Part shown: piece by piece, positions 32,055 through 44,965 of the stretch
Position numbering within the stretch: the first letter of the stretch is position 1
Layout: every line of letters begins with the position of its first letter
Assembly (NCBI GenBank): GCA_017654935.2
Contig: CM065690.1
Location: 4,569,444 to 4,633,443 of the forward strand
Origin: Phymorhynchus buccinoides
Lineage: Eukaryota > Mollusca > Gastropoda > Neogastropoda > Raphitomidae
Direction: 5' to 3'
DNA length: 64,000 bases
Translations under genes and position numbers: made by a program
Notes under the pieces: model-generated
Told to the model about the DNA's origin: nothing
Seen by the model: only the letters and a program-made list of their open reading frames with translations
Database searches by the model: none

Positions 32055-32603
32055 CTAGTGACTAGTGGTTGGCAGGTCTCGGGTTTCAATCCCATCAAAG
32101 ACTTGATGTTTGTTTTGGTCCTGGACTGACTTTACTCAGAGTGAGTGTTCTACGGGCTCAGTGGGAAGATCAGATTGAAACTGAAACCACGCAGTCGATA
32201 TTTTTTTCCCATATAAAGGATGCGATTCAGAGTGTTGCTCTAATTTCATGACCAACACTGCAGGTGTCTGTAGTTCTCGGTTCTGGTGAACGCTGGGATA
32301 TCATTATGAAAGGAAGCGTAGAGTACAGCCCTGTCACGTCTCAGACCATAATGCAATTCCACAGCACCATCACCGAAATCATCCTCATCTCCGTCCATCG
32401 TCATAGCAAAATATGTTTTCAAATTCTGTGGCCTCGCATGCTCTGCTCTTATGCTGACCCCGATTTCAATTACCCGCCCAGTCTGTGCCTTTGGTGTGTT
32501 GGGGTCCAAGTCATGGGGATCAGTGTGTTCTGGGGAGCTGTCGGTCGACGGACGTGGTGGCGTCCTAGGATTACGACCTCACTCATGCTGGCTCCGCGAC
32601 CAT
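32055..32603 (+). repeat. right arm of the long inverted repeat (SINE family 2)
   Basis: Forward partner of 31,373-31,915. It begins near agtggttggcaggtctcggg with a degenerate B box (ggtttcaatcc), continues cctggactgactttactcag and agagtgttgctctaattt, and ends ctggctccgcgac. The arms are separated by ~140 bases and would form a hairpin in the unspliced transcript. Confidence 0.75.
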
Positions 32604-32917
32604 GCAATTATTAACAGTAATATTCTAAAATTGAAATAGTTTTTGAATCAATTCATATGAACTTGACTTTCCTAGGGGCTGCATAATTCAAACTCATTTT
32701 TATTCACTGTTCTGTCTCTCTCTCCCCCTCTCTCTCTCTCTGTCTGTCTGACTAAGCAACATGTCACCTTCATGATGAAATGCTGTCAGCATAATTGTAC
32801 ATCTATAATCATTTCCTTTTTCTATGTGTGCATCGCATTTCCTATGTTTAAACTGTGTTCAATTGTTCTCTCTCCGTCTCTTTCTCTCCCCTCCCCTCCC
32901 TCTCTCTCCCACCACAG
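32604..32917. other. 3' part of intron 3
   Basis: Short CT/TCTG microsatellite at 32,712-32,750 and a pyrimidine-rich tract (32,870-32,911) leading to the acceptor ccaccacag. Confidence 0.5.
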
Positions 32918-33258
32918 ACGGTGTTGCTGGTGACAGCGGACTTTTTCCCAGGACGACTGGTCGTGTGGGTTCTCCGTGCAGCAAGCCCCTCGCTGCATCT
33001 CGGACCTCACCCCGGAGAGAGTCATCATGGTCTCCCTGCAGCAAGCCACTCGCTGCATCTCGGACCTCACCCCGGGGAGAGTCACGTGGTCTTCCTGGAG
33101 AGGATGCCTCGCCTCCAGCGCATGCCTTCCCTGCAGAGGCAGCTGCCCCTGGTACATCCCCACCACGTGTTCCATCCACGCGCAACCCCTTAGCCCCCCG
33201 CCACCTCCTGGTGTGGAGGGCCCTGGCCGACGCCATTGTAGAAGAGCAGAGACTGTGA
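32918..33258 (+). CDS. exon 4 (last) of the 4-exon membrane protein candidate
   Basis: Acceptor tctctcccaccacag|acg; phase 0 after exon 3. It begins TVLLVTADFF. Three frames each look protein-like in different parts: DDWSCGFSVQQAPRCISDLT, then LERMPRLQRMPSLQRQLPLV, then NPLAPRHLLVWRALADAIVE ending EEQRL-stop at 33,256. This implies at least two small indels relative to an intact gene. 32,978-33,037 is duplicated as 33,038-33,097 (60 bp). A GA-rich 3' flank follows (33,258-33,345). No canonical AATAAA is seen before 33,500. No family is recognised. Confidence 0.5.
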
Positions 33259-33519
33259 GAGAGAGAGCAGGACAGAGTTGGAGGGATGAGGAAGAGAAAG
33301 ACGAGAGAGAGAGAAAAAGGAGGAGAAGAACAGCGAGAGAGAATGTAACTTTCCTCAATCATCTCTTTATTAATATTCCAATAATCAAGTCTGCACACAG
33401 CACATAGAAAATTAGAGCATTTTTAATCAAGTGGGTGTAAGCGTTTTTCACCGCCTCAAAAAGAATGCAGTGGCAGAGTACGGAACGTCAGAAAAAATGC
33501 AGGATGCTAAAGGTTAATG
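33259..33519. other. 3' flank, GA-rich then AT-rich
   Basis: Purine-rich to ~33,340, then unique sequence to the start of the minisatellite. No gene recognised. Confidence 0.5.
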
Positions 33520-34624
33520 TGTACATACCGTATGCATTGTGATATATTATTTTGTGTACCATGCATTGTGATATATCATGTTGTGTACCATGCATTGTGA
33601 TAGATTATGTTGTGTACCATGCATTGTGATATATTATTTTTGTGTACCATGCATTGTGATATATCATGTTGTGTACCATGCATTGTGATAGATTATTTTG
33701 TGTGTACCATGCATTGTGATATATCATGTTGTGTACCATGCATTGTGATATATTATGTTGTGTACCATGCATTGTGATATTTGTACCATGCATTGTGATA
33801 TATTATGATATTGTGTACCATGCATTGTGATATATCATTTTGTGTACCATGCATTGTGATATATAATTTTGTGTACCATGCATTGTGATATATTATGTTG
33901 TGTACCATGCATTGTGATATGTTGTGTACCATGCATGATATATCATTTGTACCATGCATTGCGATATATTATTTTGTGTACCATGCATTGTGATATATCA
34001 TGTTGTGTACCATGCATTGTGATATATCAATTGTGTACCATGCATTGTGATATATCATGTTGTGTACCATGCATTGTGATATATCATTTTGTGTACCATG
34101 CATTGTGATATATCATGTTGTGTACCATGCATTGTGATATATCATGTTGTGTACCATGCATTGTGATATATCATGTTGTGTACCATGCATTGTGATATAT
34201 CATTTTGTGTACCATGCATTGTGATATATCATGTTGTGTACCATGCATTGTGATTATATCATGTTGTGTACCATGCATTGTGATATATCATATCATATCA
34301 TTGTGTACCATGCATTGTGATATATCATGTTGTGTACCATGCATTGTGATATATCATTTTGTGTACCATGCATTGTGATATATCATGTTGTGTACCATGC
34401 ATTGTGATATATCATGTTTGTGTACCATGCATTGTGATGTATCATGTTGTGTACCATGCATTGTGATATATCATTGTGTACCATGCATTGTGATATATCA
34501 TGTTGTGTACCATGCATTGTGATATATCATGTTGTGTACCATGCATTGTGATATATCATTGTGTACCATGCATTGTGATATATCATGTTGTGTACCATGC
34601 ATTGTGATATATCATGTTGTGTAC
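33520..34624. repeat. 29-bp minisatellite, ~38 units
   Basis: Unit gtgtaccatgcattgtgata + tatcatgtt, with 22-32-base variants caused by losses or gains in the tatcatgtt part. The core accatgcattgtgat is nearly invariant; it contains the palindrome atgcat and a second near-palindrome tgatatatca. It runs into the N gap, so the full length is unknown. Confidence 0.95.
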
Positions 34625-35124
34625 NNNNNNNNNNNNNNNNNNNNNNNNNNNNNNNNNNNNNNNNNNNNNNNNNNNNNNNNNNNNNNNNNNNNNNNNNNNN
34701 NNNNNNNNNNNNNNNNNNNNNNNNNNNNNNNNNNNNNNNNNNNNNNNNNNNNNNNNNNNNNNNNNNNNNNNNNNNNNNNNNNNNNNNNNNNNNNNNNNNN
34801 NNNNNNNNNNNNNNNNNNNNNNNNNNNNNNNNNNNNNNNNNNNNNNNNNNNNNNNNNNNNNNNNNNNNNNNNNNNNNNNNNNNNNNNNNNNNNNNNNNNN
34901 NNNNNNNNNNNNNNNNNNNNNNNNNNNNNNNNNNNNNNNNNNNNNNNNNNNNNNNNNNNNNNNNNNNNNNNNNNNNNNNNNNNNNNNNNNNNNNNNNNNN
35001 NNNNNNNNNNNNNNNNNNNNNNNNNNNNNNNNNNNNNNNNNNNNNNNNNNNNNNNNNNNNNNNNNNNNNNNNNNNNNNNNNNNNNNNNNNNNNNNNNNNN
35101 NNNNNNNNNNNNNNNNNNNNNNNN
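34625..35124. other. assembly gap, 500 N
   Basis: Exactly 500 N, the same size as the gap at 60,185-60,684, so a fixed-size scaffold gap, not a measured distance. Reading frames across it have no meaning. Confidence 0.99.
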
Positions 35125-38100
35125 GCCCTGTGGGGGGTGAAAGTGCACAATGCCTTACAGTCAGGGGGTGTGGAGCAGGCTCAGTCTGTGGGGGGTGAAA
35201 GGTGCACAATGCCTTACAGTCAGGGGGTTGTTGAGCCGGCTCAGTCTGTGGGGGATTGAAGGTACATGATGCTTAGTCAGGGGTGTGGAGCAGGCTCAGT
35301 CTGTGGGGATGAAAGGTGACACACTGCTTCCAGTCAGGGGGTTGTGGGCAGGCTCAGTCTGTGGGATGGAAAGGTGCACAATGCCTTACAGTCAGGGGTT
35401 GTGGGGAAGGCTCAGTCGTGGATGAAAGGGCACAATGCCTCAGAGTCAGGGGATCTGGAGCAGGGCTCAGTCTTTGGGGATGAAGGGTACATGAATGCCT
35501 TACCGTCAGGGGATGTGGAAGCAGGCTCAGTCTGTGGGGGATGAAGGTAATGATGCCTTACAGTCAGGGGGTTGGGAAGCAGGCTGTCTGTGGAGGGATG
35601 AAGGGTACATAATGCCTTACAGTCAGGGGTTTTGGGAGCAGGATCAGTCTGTGGGGGGTGAAAGTGCACAATGCCTTACCGTTCAGGGAGGTTGTGGAGC
35701 AGGCTCAGCTGTGGGGGTGAAAGTGCACAGTGCCTTACAGTCAGGGGGTTGTTGAGCAGGCTCAGTCTGTGGGGATGAGGTACATGAGCTTACAGTCAGG
35801 GGTTGTGGAGCAGCTCGGTCTGTGGGATGAAAGGGCCACAATGACTGCAGTCAGGGGGTTGTGGAGCAGGCTCAGTCTGTGGGGATGAAAAGTGCACAAC
35901 GCCTACAGTCAGGGGGCTTTTGGAGCAGGCCTCAGTCTGTGGGAGAAAGGTGCACAGTGCCTCACAAGTCAGGGGTTGTGAGCAGGCTCAGTCGTGGGGA
36001 GAAAGGTGCACAACGCCTTACAGTCAGGGGCTGTGGAGCAGGGTCAGTCTGTGGGGGGATGAAGGTGCACAGTGCCTACAGTCAGGGGGTTGTGGAGCAG
36101 GCTATGCCCACAAGCATCACAGTTCAACCGCAGTTCCCTCCACACACAGTCTGTGGGGAAGAAAGGTGCACAACGCCTTACAGTCAGGGGGTTGTGGAGC
36201 AGGCTCAGTCGGTGGGGGATGAAAGGTGCACAATGCCTTACAGCCAGGGGGTTGTGGAGCAGGCTCAGTCTGTGGGGGGGAAAGGTGCACAATGCCTTAC
36301 AGTCAGGGGGCTGTGGAGCAGGCTCAGTCTGTGGGGGATGAAAGGTGCAAAATGCCTTACAGTCAGGGGGTTGTTTTTTTTATTCTGGAGAAAGGTATCA
36401 GTCGGTGGGGATGAAAGGTGCACAATGCCCTAGAGTCAGGGGGCTGTGGAGCAGGCTCAGTCTGTGGGGGATGAAAGGTGCACAATGCTTTACAGTCAGG
36501 GGGTTGTGGAGCAGGTTCAGTCTGTGGGGGATGAAAGGTGCACAGTGCTTTACAGTCAGAGGGCTGTGGCGCAGGCTCAGTCTGTGGGGGGTGGAAGGTG
36601 CACAATGCCTTACAGTCAGGTGGGTTGTGGAGCAGGCTCAGTCTGTGGGGGTGAAAGGTGCACGATGCCTTACAGTCAGGGGGTTGTGGAGCAGGCTCAG
36701 TCTGTGGGGGGTGAAAGGTGCACAATGCCTTACAGTCAGGTGGTTGTGGAGCAGGCTCAGTCTGTGGGGGGTGGAAGGTGTACAATGCCTTACAGTCAGG
36801 TGGTTGTGGAGCAGGCTCAGTCTGTGGGGGTGAAAGGTGCACAATGCTTTACAGTCAGGGGTTTGTGGAGCAGGTTCAGTCTGTGGGGGATGAAAGGTGC
36901 ACAATGCCTTACAGTCAGGGGGTTGTGGAGCAGGCTGAGTCTGTGCGGGATGAAATGTGCACAATGCCTTACAGCCAGGGGGTTGTGGAGCAGGCTCAGT
37001 CTGTGGGGGATGAAAGGTGCACAATGCCTCAGAGTCAGGTGGCTGTGGAGCAGGCTCAGTCTGGGGGGGTGAAAGGTGCACAATGCCTTACAGTCAGGGG
37101 GTTGTGGAGCAGGCTCAGTCTGTGGGGGGTGGAAGGTGCACAATGCCTTACAGTCAGGGGTTGTGGAGCAGGCTCAGTCTGTGGGGATGAAGGTGCACAA
37201 TGCCTTACAGTCAGGGGGTTGTGGAGCAGGCTCAGTCTGTGGGGGATGAAAGGTGCACAATGCCTTACAGTCAGGGGGTTGTGGAGCAGGCTCAGTCTGT
37301 GGGGGGTGAAAGGTGCACAATGCCTTACAGTCAGGGGGTTGTGGAGCAGGCTCAGTCTGTGGGGGGTGAAAGGTGCACAATGCCTTACAGTCAGGGGGTT
37401 GTGGAGCAGGCTCAGTCTGTGGGGGATGAAAGGTGCACAATGCCTTACAGTCAGGGGGTTGTGGAGCAGGCTCAGTCTGTGGGGGATGAAAGGTGCATGA
37501 TGCCTTACAGTCAGGGGGTTGTGGAGCAGGCTCAGTCTGTGGGGGTGAAAGGTGCACAATGCCTTACAGTCAGGGGGTTGTGGAGCAGGCTCAGTCTGTG
37601 GGGGATGAAAGGTGCACTATGCCTTACAGTCAGGGGGTTGTGGATCAGGCACAGTCTGTGGGGGGTGAAAGGTGCACAGTGCCTTACAGTCATGGGGTTG
37701 AGGAGCAGGCTCAGGGGGTTGTGGAGCAGGGGGTTGTGGAGCTCAGTCTGTGGGGGATGAAAGGTGCACAATGCCTTACAGTCAGAGTCAGGAGGTTGTT
37801 GAGCAGGCTCAGTCTGTGGGGGATGAAGGGTACATGATGCCTTACAGTCAGGGGGTTGTGGAGCAGGCTCAGTCTGTGGGGGGTGGAAGGTGCACAATGC
37901 CTTACAGTCAGGTGGTTGTGGAGCAGGCTCAGTCTGTGGGGGGTGAAAGGTGCACAATGCCTTACAGTCAGGGGGTTGTGGAGCAGGCTCAGTCTGGGGG
38001 GGATGAAAGGTGCACAATGCCTCAGAGTCAGGGGGCTGTGGAGCAGGCTCAGTCTGTGGGGGGTGAACGGTGCACAATGCCGTACAGTCAGGTGGTTGTG

Positions 38101-39465
38101 GAGCAGGCTCAGTCTATGGGGGATGAAAGGTGCCCCACGCCATGAAAGGTGCACACACGAGCCTTACAGTCAGGGGGTGGTGGAGCAGGCTCAGTCTGTG
38201 GGGGATGAAAGGTGCATGATGCCTTAGTCAGGGGGTTGTGGAGCAGGCTCAGTCTGTGGGAGGTGAAAGGTGCACAATGCCTTACAGTCAGGGGTTTTTG
38301 GAGCAGGCTCAGTCTGTGGGGGTGAAAGGTGCACAATGCCTTACAGTCAGTGGGTTGTGGAGCAGGCTCAGTCTGTGGGGGATGAAAGGTGCAAAATGCC
38401 TTACAGTCAGGGGGTTGTGGAGCAGGCTCAGTCTGTGGGGGTGAAAGGTGCACAATGCCTTACAGTCAGGGGGTTGTGGAGCAGGCTCAGTCTGTGGGGG
38501 ATGAAAGGTGCACAATGCCTCACAGTCAGGTGGCTGTGGAGCAGGCTCAGTCTGTGCGGGATGAAAGGTGCACATTGCCTTACAGTCAGGGGGTTGTGGA
38601 GCAGGCTCAGTCTATGGGGGATGAAAGGTGCACAACGCCTCAGAGTCAGGGGGTTGTGGAGCAGGCTCAGTCTGTGGGGATGAAAGGTGCACAATGCCTG
38701 ACAGTCAGGGGGTTGTGGAGCAGACTCAGTCTGTGGGGGGTGAAAGGTGCAAAGTGCCTTACAGTCAGGGGGTTGTGGAGCAGGTTCAGTCTGTGGGGGA
38801 TGAAAGGTGCACAATGCTTTACAGTCAGGGGGTTGTGGAGCAGGTTCAGTCTGTGGGGGATGAAAGGTGCACAATGCTTTAGTCAGGGGGGTGGAGCAGG
38901 CTCAGTCTGTGGGGGATGAAAGGTGCACAATGCTTTAGTCAGGGGGGTGGAGCAGGCTCAGTCTATGGGGGATGAAAGGTGCACAATGCTTTAGTCAGGG
39001 GGTTGTGGAGCAGGCTCAGTCTATGGGGGATGAAAGGTGCACAATGCTTTAGTCAGGGGGTTGTGGAGCAGGCTCAGTCTATGGGGGGTGGAGGGTACAT
39101 GATGCCTTACAGTCAGGGGGTTGTGGAGCAGGCTCAGTCTATGGGGGGTGGAAGGTGCACAATGCTTTACAGTCAGGTGGTTGTGGAGCAGGCTCAGTCT
39201 GTGGGGGATGAAAGGTGCACAATGCTTTAGTCAGGGGGGTGGAGCAGGCTCAGTCTGTGGGGGATGAAAGGTGCACAATGCCTTAGTCAGGGGGGTGGAG
39301 CAGGCTCAGTCTGTGGGGGATGAAAGGTGCACAATGCCTTAGTCAGGGGGTTGTGGAGCAGGCTCAGTCTGTGGGGGGTGAAAGGTGCACAATGCTTTAC
39401 AGTCAGGGGTGTGTGGAGCAGGCTCAGTCTGTGGGGGATGAAAGGTGCACAATGCCTCAGAGTCA
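35125..39465 (-). repeat. 60-bp satellite, reverse orientation, ~72 units
   Basis: Same unit as 22,660-28,923, read on the minus strand. The first ~1 kb after the gap is full of one-base losses and gains, which fade by about 36,600: an unpolished contig end. Foreign insertions occur at about 36,105-36,150 (tatgcccacaagcatcacag...) and 36,371-36,400 (T8 and attctggagaaaggtatc). Variants such as 'gtctatggggg' cluster at 38,955-39,160 and do not occur in the forward array, so this is not a plain copy of it. The junction with unique sequence at 39,465 matches that at 22,660. Confidence 0.95.
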
Positions 39466-39874
39466 ACACGGACTATCTTCAGATAGTACATCAACTTATT
39501 ATGGAACTTAGTGACAACTTGTATTTAAAAACTACTGAACTAACAATATAATTTGCATAATACCCATTTTATATTGTTGTCAGTCTTAATACAAGTTATT
39601 ATTTTTGCAATAAAGTCCACAATAACTTATGTGGTGTGTGTGTGTGACTTTATTGCAAAAATAATAATAAGGTTATGGCCTTAATTGAATAAGGCCATAA
39701 CCTATATGTTCGTTCACTGACGCACACATTCTCTAATATAACCTAAAAAGAGAGAGAGAGAGGAAGAGAGAGAGTATTATATATAGTACATATAGATTGA
39801 TCATTTGATGTGGATAAAAAGACCTAGCCTTTTTATTTATTTATTTTTTATAATTTAATAACAGTTTATTTAAA

Positions 39875-40620
39875 GGTGTTTCGCTCACAACAAAGGAAAT
39901 AGTTTCACTTTTTTTTTTTACTGCAATACAAAAAAGAAAAAAAGCTTCAACCACAATGATCTCCGCCATGGAGGAATCGCCGTTTTGATTTATAGAAAAC
40001 CAGGGCAGAGTGTTCCGATCCTTGAATAGGCAGCTTGGATGTCAAACAATAAGCTTAAACTAAACGATGACAAGACTGAAGCACTTAGAGTGCTTTCCCC
40101 ATCTGTTGACTCTAGCTCTCTGCCCTCCACCATTGCCCTTGGAGATTCCAACATCATCAAATTTTCTGAACATGTTCGAAACCTTGGCGCTTTCTTGGAT
40201 GAAGACGTTTCCATGCAACATCATATCATTAAAATCTGCCAGGCTGCATACATCGGACTCCGGCGAATCAGCTCTATACGCCCATTTCTAACGACCGAGA
40301 CAACCAAAACGCTAGTCATTTCATACATTTTGTCTAGATTAGATTATTGCAATGCCCTCCTTCTACTTTGTTGCTCACAGGCGCTTCTCAAACCCTTACA
40401 AAACTTCAAAACTCTGCTGCTAGAATGTTCTTCAAAGCCAAGCGTCTTCAACACATATCACCTCTACTTAAAGAGTTACATTGGCTACCCGTTCAACCAA
40501 GAATAAACTATAAAGCTGCCTGTCTCTGCTATCAGATTAAATCGGGAACAGCACCGCAATGCCTCTCTGAGCTATGAGCTTCTTGAAATTTATGTTCCAT
40601 CTCGATCCCTCCGCTCAGCA
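39875..40620 (+). mobile_element. CR1/L2-type retrotransposon remnant in copy B
   Basis: Plus-strand counterpart of 21,555-22,320 and the better-preserved copy. MSNNKLKLNDDKTEALRVL starts at 40,039, and one frame runs through KICQAAYIGLRRISSIRPFL and SYILSRLDYCNALL to about 40,400. A frameshift then leads to AKRLQHISPLLKELHWLPVQ. Recovery of a longer frame in B than in A shows that part of A's breakage is copy-specific. Confidence 0.8.
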
Positions 40621-41073
40621 AATAACAATAGGATCTTGTGTGCGTGTTTCGCGTGTGTGTGTTGATCCTTTCTACGTCAGAACATCTCCAAATCTTTAGC
40701 ATCGGAGGGGAGGGGGGAGTACAGAAATTACTTTTACGTTCTGGGAAGTGTGTGTTTTTGTGTGTGTGTTTGTGCGTGCGTGCGTTCGTGCGTGCGCGTG
40801 CGTGTGTGTGTACTGTGTGACTCCACGTTCAGACTGTAACTAGTGTAAGGCCTAGAGCAGAGTGAGAGGAAATATCCCCTGTACCAATGCGTAGCGTCGT
40901 TGCTTGGCACCTCTCAGGTGTTTTGAAAAATTGGTGCGAATACACGGCATCTCACCATTATTCAAGGATTTGCCGCTCTAGCCAAGTGTGGAGAGAGAGA
41001 GAGAGAGAGATAGAGAAGAGAGAAATAGAGTAGGGAGGAGAGAGAGAGAGGAGAAAGACTCAGAGTCTGAGAT

Positions 41074-41110
<37 letters not shown>

Positions 41111-41121
41111 AGAGATGAGAA

Positions 41122-41156
<35 letters not shown>

Positions 41157-41239
41157 GAGAGAGAGAGAGAGAGAGAGAGACTCACAGACTGACAGAGACA
41201 GTGAGAGAGACTCGTAAGTTCCGATCTAACCAGTCTCAC

Positions 41240-41314
41240 CTCCACTTATTCAGAGCTCCTGCATCAATCTCCTTGTAGGAAAATTTCGCGGAACAACGTC
41301 ATTCGCCTCGGCAT
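41240..41314 (-). pseudogene. copy-B version of exon 1 (2-nt loss)
   Basis: Reverse complement of 20,852-20,928 with ATG at 41,314-41,312 and the donor preserved, but two bases shorter, so the phase with a downstream exon is lost. The NRF1-type site persists at about 41,424-41,434. Confidence 0.6.
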
Positions 41315-44300
41315 TTTGATGAGTTCACTTTCAAATCTTTTCGTCTATTAGGCCGTATTTTCTTCTAGGAAAACTTGTTTTCGCGTTTCAATCAAGACAA
41401 ACCGGAAAGAAAGTTATGACGAATACGCATGCGCCCCCCCCTTTCGAGGGAGTAATTCCTTGATGGACTAGGCCCTGAAGCGGGGCCGTTTCACAAAGGG
41501 CTAACGTTACGTAGCGTGGCCGCAAATCCGGCAAAAACGGTACTAAGAAACAACTCTTCGGGGGCGTGCCAAAAAAAAAAAAAATGTTTTGTGGCTGGAA
41601 TCGAGGATAACAAGCACAAACTATTTGAAGGATCATGGGAAACATCACGTGACTAGCATGGGGGAAAGTTGTCGGCCTAAGGAGAAGAAGAAGAAGAAGA
41701 AGAATACAATTTTCCTTGTTTTTGATAGGTCTATTAAAAGTATGGTTAAAATAATTTTAAAAATTGACCAATCAGACAAGAGCTTGCAATATTTCTTCCG
41801 CAACGCTTTCTAAGTGTTTCTTAGGCACCGTTTGGCGTAAGCGTTAGCGTCGGCTACCATATCTAGAGAAAATCGACCCTCTGGATAACGGTCGCGAGCG
41901 AATAACGCTTAAGGCAAAACGGGCCTAAGAACACTTTAGAAAGCGTTTTGCGGAAGAATATTACAAGCTCTTGTCGATTGGTCAATTTTTTTATTATTTT
42001 AACCAACTTTAATGGACCAATCAAAAAAACACGAATGTTATTAAAACCATCTAGTCGATCACGTGATATATTTCGCGAAAAACTAGCTCGTGACAACCAC
42101 AAAACGTATTGGCAATGTCGTCGAAGTTTCTTAGTATCGTTTTGCGCTCACGCACGTACGTTAGCTGTGAAACTACGCCCATGTCTTGCAGAGCTATTCC
42201 CTACTTTGAGAGCCAAACGCGAATTTCGTTTTGTCCGGATTTCCCGTGAATTCGCGGACATTGGCAACTAACGACACAATACACCACCCCCTCCCTCCTG
42301 CAGGCGCGAATCATGCGGAGGGCCCCCCCCCCCGGAAAATCATGGTGCCCTGGCTTTGGCCTGGCCTATTTTTTTGGTTTTTAACTAAGTTGCTTTACCC
42401 CCAGTTTTCCCTCAGTGCTTATGTCCGAATTGTAATTATTCGTTGTAACGAATCAAGATCAAGACCAGTCAGTGGACTGTCAATGCTAATTTTGATGACC
42501 TGGCCAGTGTGTGTGTGTGTGTGTGTGTGTGCGTGCGTGTCGTTTACCCGCGTGCCACTTGTCCATGTATTATCACAAATATGCGACTGGACAACTGACT
42601 GACCAGCCCAGTGACAAGCAACCGCACTGGACAACCGGGTCCCAGTCTTTAGAGAAGACAATTGATGTGGGGTCCCAGTCTTTAGAGAAGACAATTGATG
42701 TGGGGTCCCATTATTTAGAGAAGACAATTGATGTGGGGTCCCAGTATTTAGAGAAGACAATTGATGTGGGGTCCCAGTATTTAGAGAAGACAATTGATGT
42801 GGGGTCCCATTATTTAGAGACAATTGATGTGGGGTCCCAGTATTTAGAGAAGACAATTGATGTGGGGTCCTAGTATTTAGAGAAGGTAATTGATGTGGGG
42901 TCCCAGTCTTTAGAGAAGACAATTGATGTGGGGTCCTAGTATTTAGAGAAGACAATTGATGTGGGGTCCCAGTCTTTAGAGAAGACAATTGATGTGGGGT
43001 CCCATTATTTAGAGACAATTGATGTGGGGTCCCAGTATTTAGAGAAGACAATTGATGTGGGGTCCCATTATTTAGAGAAGACAATTGATGTGGGGTCCCA
43101 TTATTTAGAGAAGACAATTGATGTGGGGTCCCATTATTTAGAGAAGACAATTGATGTGGGGTCCCAGTATTTAGAGAAGACAATTGATGTGGGGTCCACG
43201 TATTTGGAGAAGACATTTGATTGTCTTGGTGTCCCATTATTTAGAGAAGACGTAAAAATCAACCATTGAGGTCCCAGTCTTTAGAAAAGACATTGTAAAA
43301 ATCAACAATTGATGCTCTCACGACACACACACGAGTTCAGACACACAAGTCTTGCTACACGCGTGCACATCACACACCCACATAAGTTACGGATACACAA
43401 TCTTCTACACACACACAACACACCACAAAAGCACACACACCCACACGATTCAGTACACGATCATTCTACACGCGTTGCACACCCACTCACACGCACACAT
43501 AACACACGCACCAGTGCCACTATAAACTTTCTCCCTCTCTCAGATCGACACCACCTTCTTGCTTTTGAACGAAGACGTTTATTTGGACAAATCAGTAACT
43601 CAACCGGTAACAACATATCCAAAGGGAAACAATCATGGCGATTTAAGAAGCGACAGACATACACAAGTCAATAAAAAAAACAATGTACCCCAATCATACT
43701 ACAAGTATTTATGCAAGAAATTGAAAATCTTCAGGAAAAAATATAAACATTTTGAAAAGAGATTTACACAGTCTTGCAAGTTAACTACTATGAGACAGAA
43801 ACAAAGACATAGAAAGACAAACCATTTTGGACAGAAACGCACATGCGCACACACACACATTATGTACACCACTAAAACTACGAGACAGAGACAAAAGGTA
43901 TTGAAGAAGAAACCGTTTTTGAATAAAGACATGCATATTATATGTTACGCCTAATCCGTGAGATTGTCTATTTCATGAAATGAGCACAATGTTTTGCCCA
44001 ATTCATGAAATGGACAACGTATATCAACATTTTCAATTCCCATTCACACAGGTATTGATTAAGTTTGATTCAACAGTAGCACTTGTCTATTACTATATCG
44101 TTTTTTTCTTTTCAATCATAGTGCTTTTCTAAGTAGCAAGATTTAAATAAAATTGCCAGACGCTGACGAAGGGAGCGCGACGCCACCCCGAAAGCTCCAA
44201 GCTGAACCCATACTTTTAGCGGAAGTGAAACCTGTTAAAATTCATTTTTATTTAATATCTAAATTGTTAATTATCACGCATGCAAATTAGCAATTTCACG

Positions 44301-44965
44301 GATTGGGCCGAAAAAAAATAAAATAGCACCACACACGTGTGTTTCTCCTAGGAAATTTTAAAAATCCTTGCAAGGGGGCGTGCCACGGTGGGATTGCGGG
44401 ACATCACACTGCACATTTGCTGCTCTTTTTTCACCCCACTAGACTAGTACAAGTGCTACCTTCCTTTGGATATATCAAAGTGCTTATATAGGTACAAGTT
44501 TGTGTGTGTGTTTAAGAAAATCTTTGTTTCTCAAATTCTCATAATCCAGTGACGCGGGCTCTAGGGAAATTGAAAATCCTGCACTTCAGGACATCCTGAA
44601 AACAGGAGCATCCCTGTATCATACAACAGAGATTGTTTTGTACTACAGAACAAACATCAAATAATCACAACATTGATTCACTAGTGAATCCTTCCAGAAT
44701 TATCAAGACAGAGACAAAAGGCATTAGTGAAAGACAAACCAGCCAAAAAAAGCGAGAGTAGTTTTGAGTGTCAAAAGTATTAAACATGCGCACGAAAAAG
44801 AAAAATTGGCGAATCTCTGAACCTTAACCTAAAAATATAAGCAATATTTACAGAATTTTATTTTTATTTATTTTTTTTAAACAAGCTTCCATTTATTTTC
44901 TTAGTGGATTTTTTTTTTAAAACTACTTTTATTTTCTTCAATAAAAGATACTGCTATTACATCTA

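Noticed and set aside
34527..35259. Frames across the N gap (also 60,121-60,752)
   Set aside because: They consist mostly of unknown bases.
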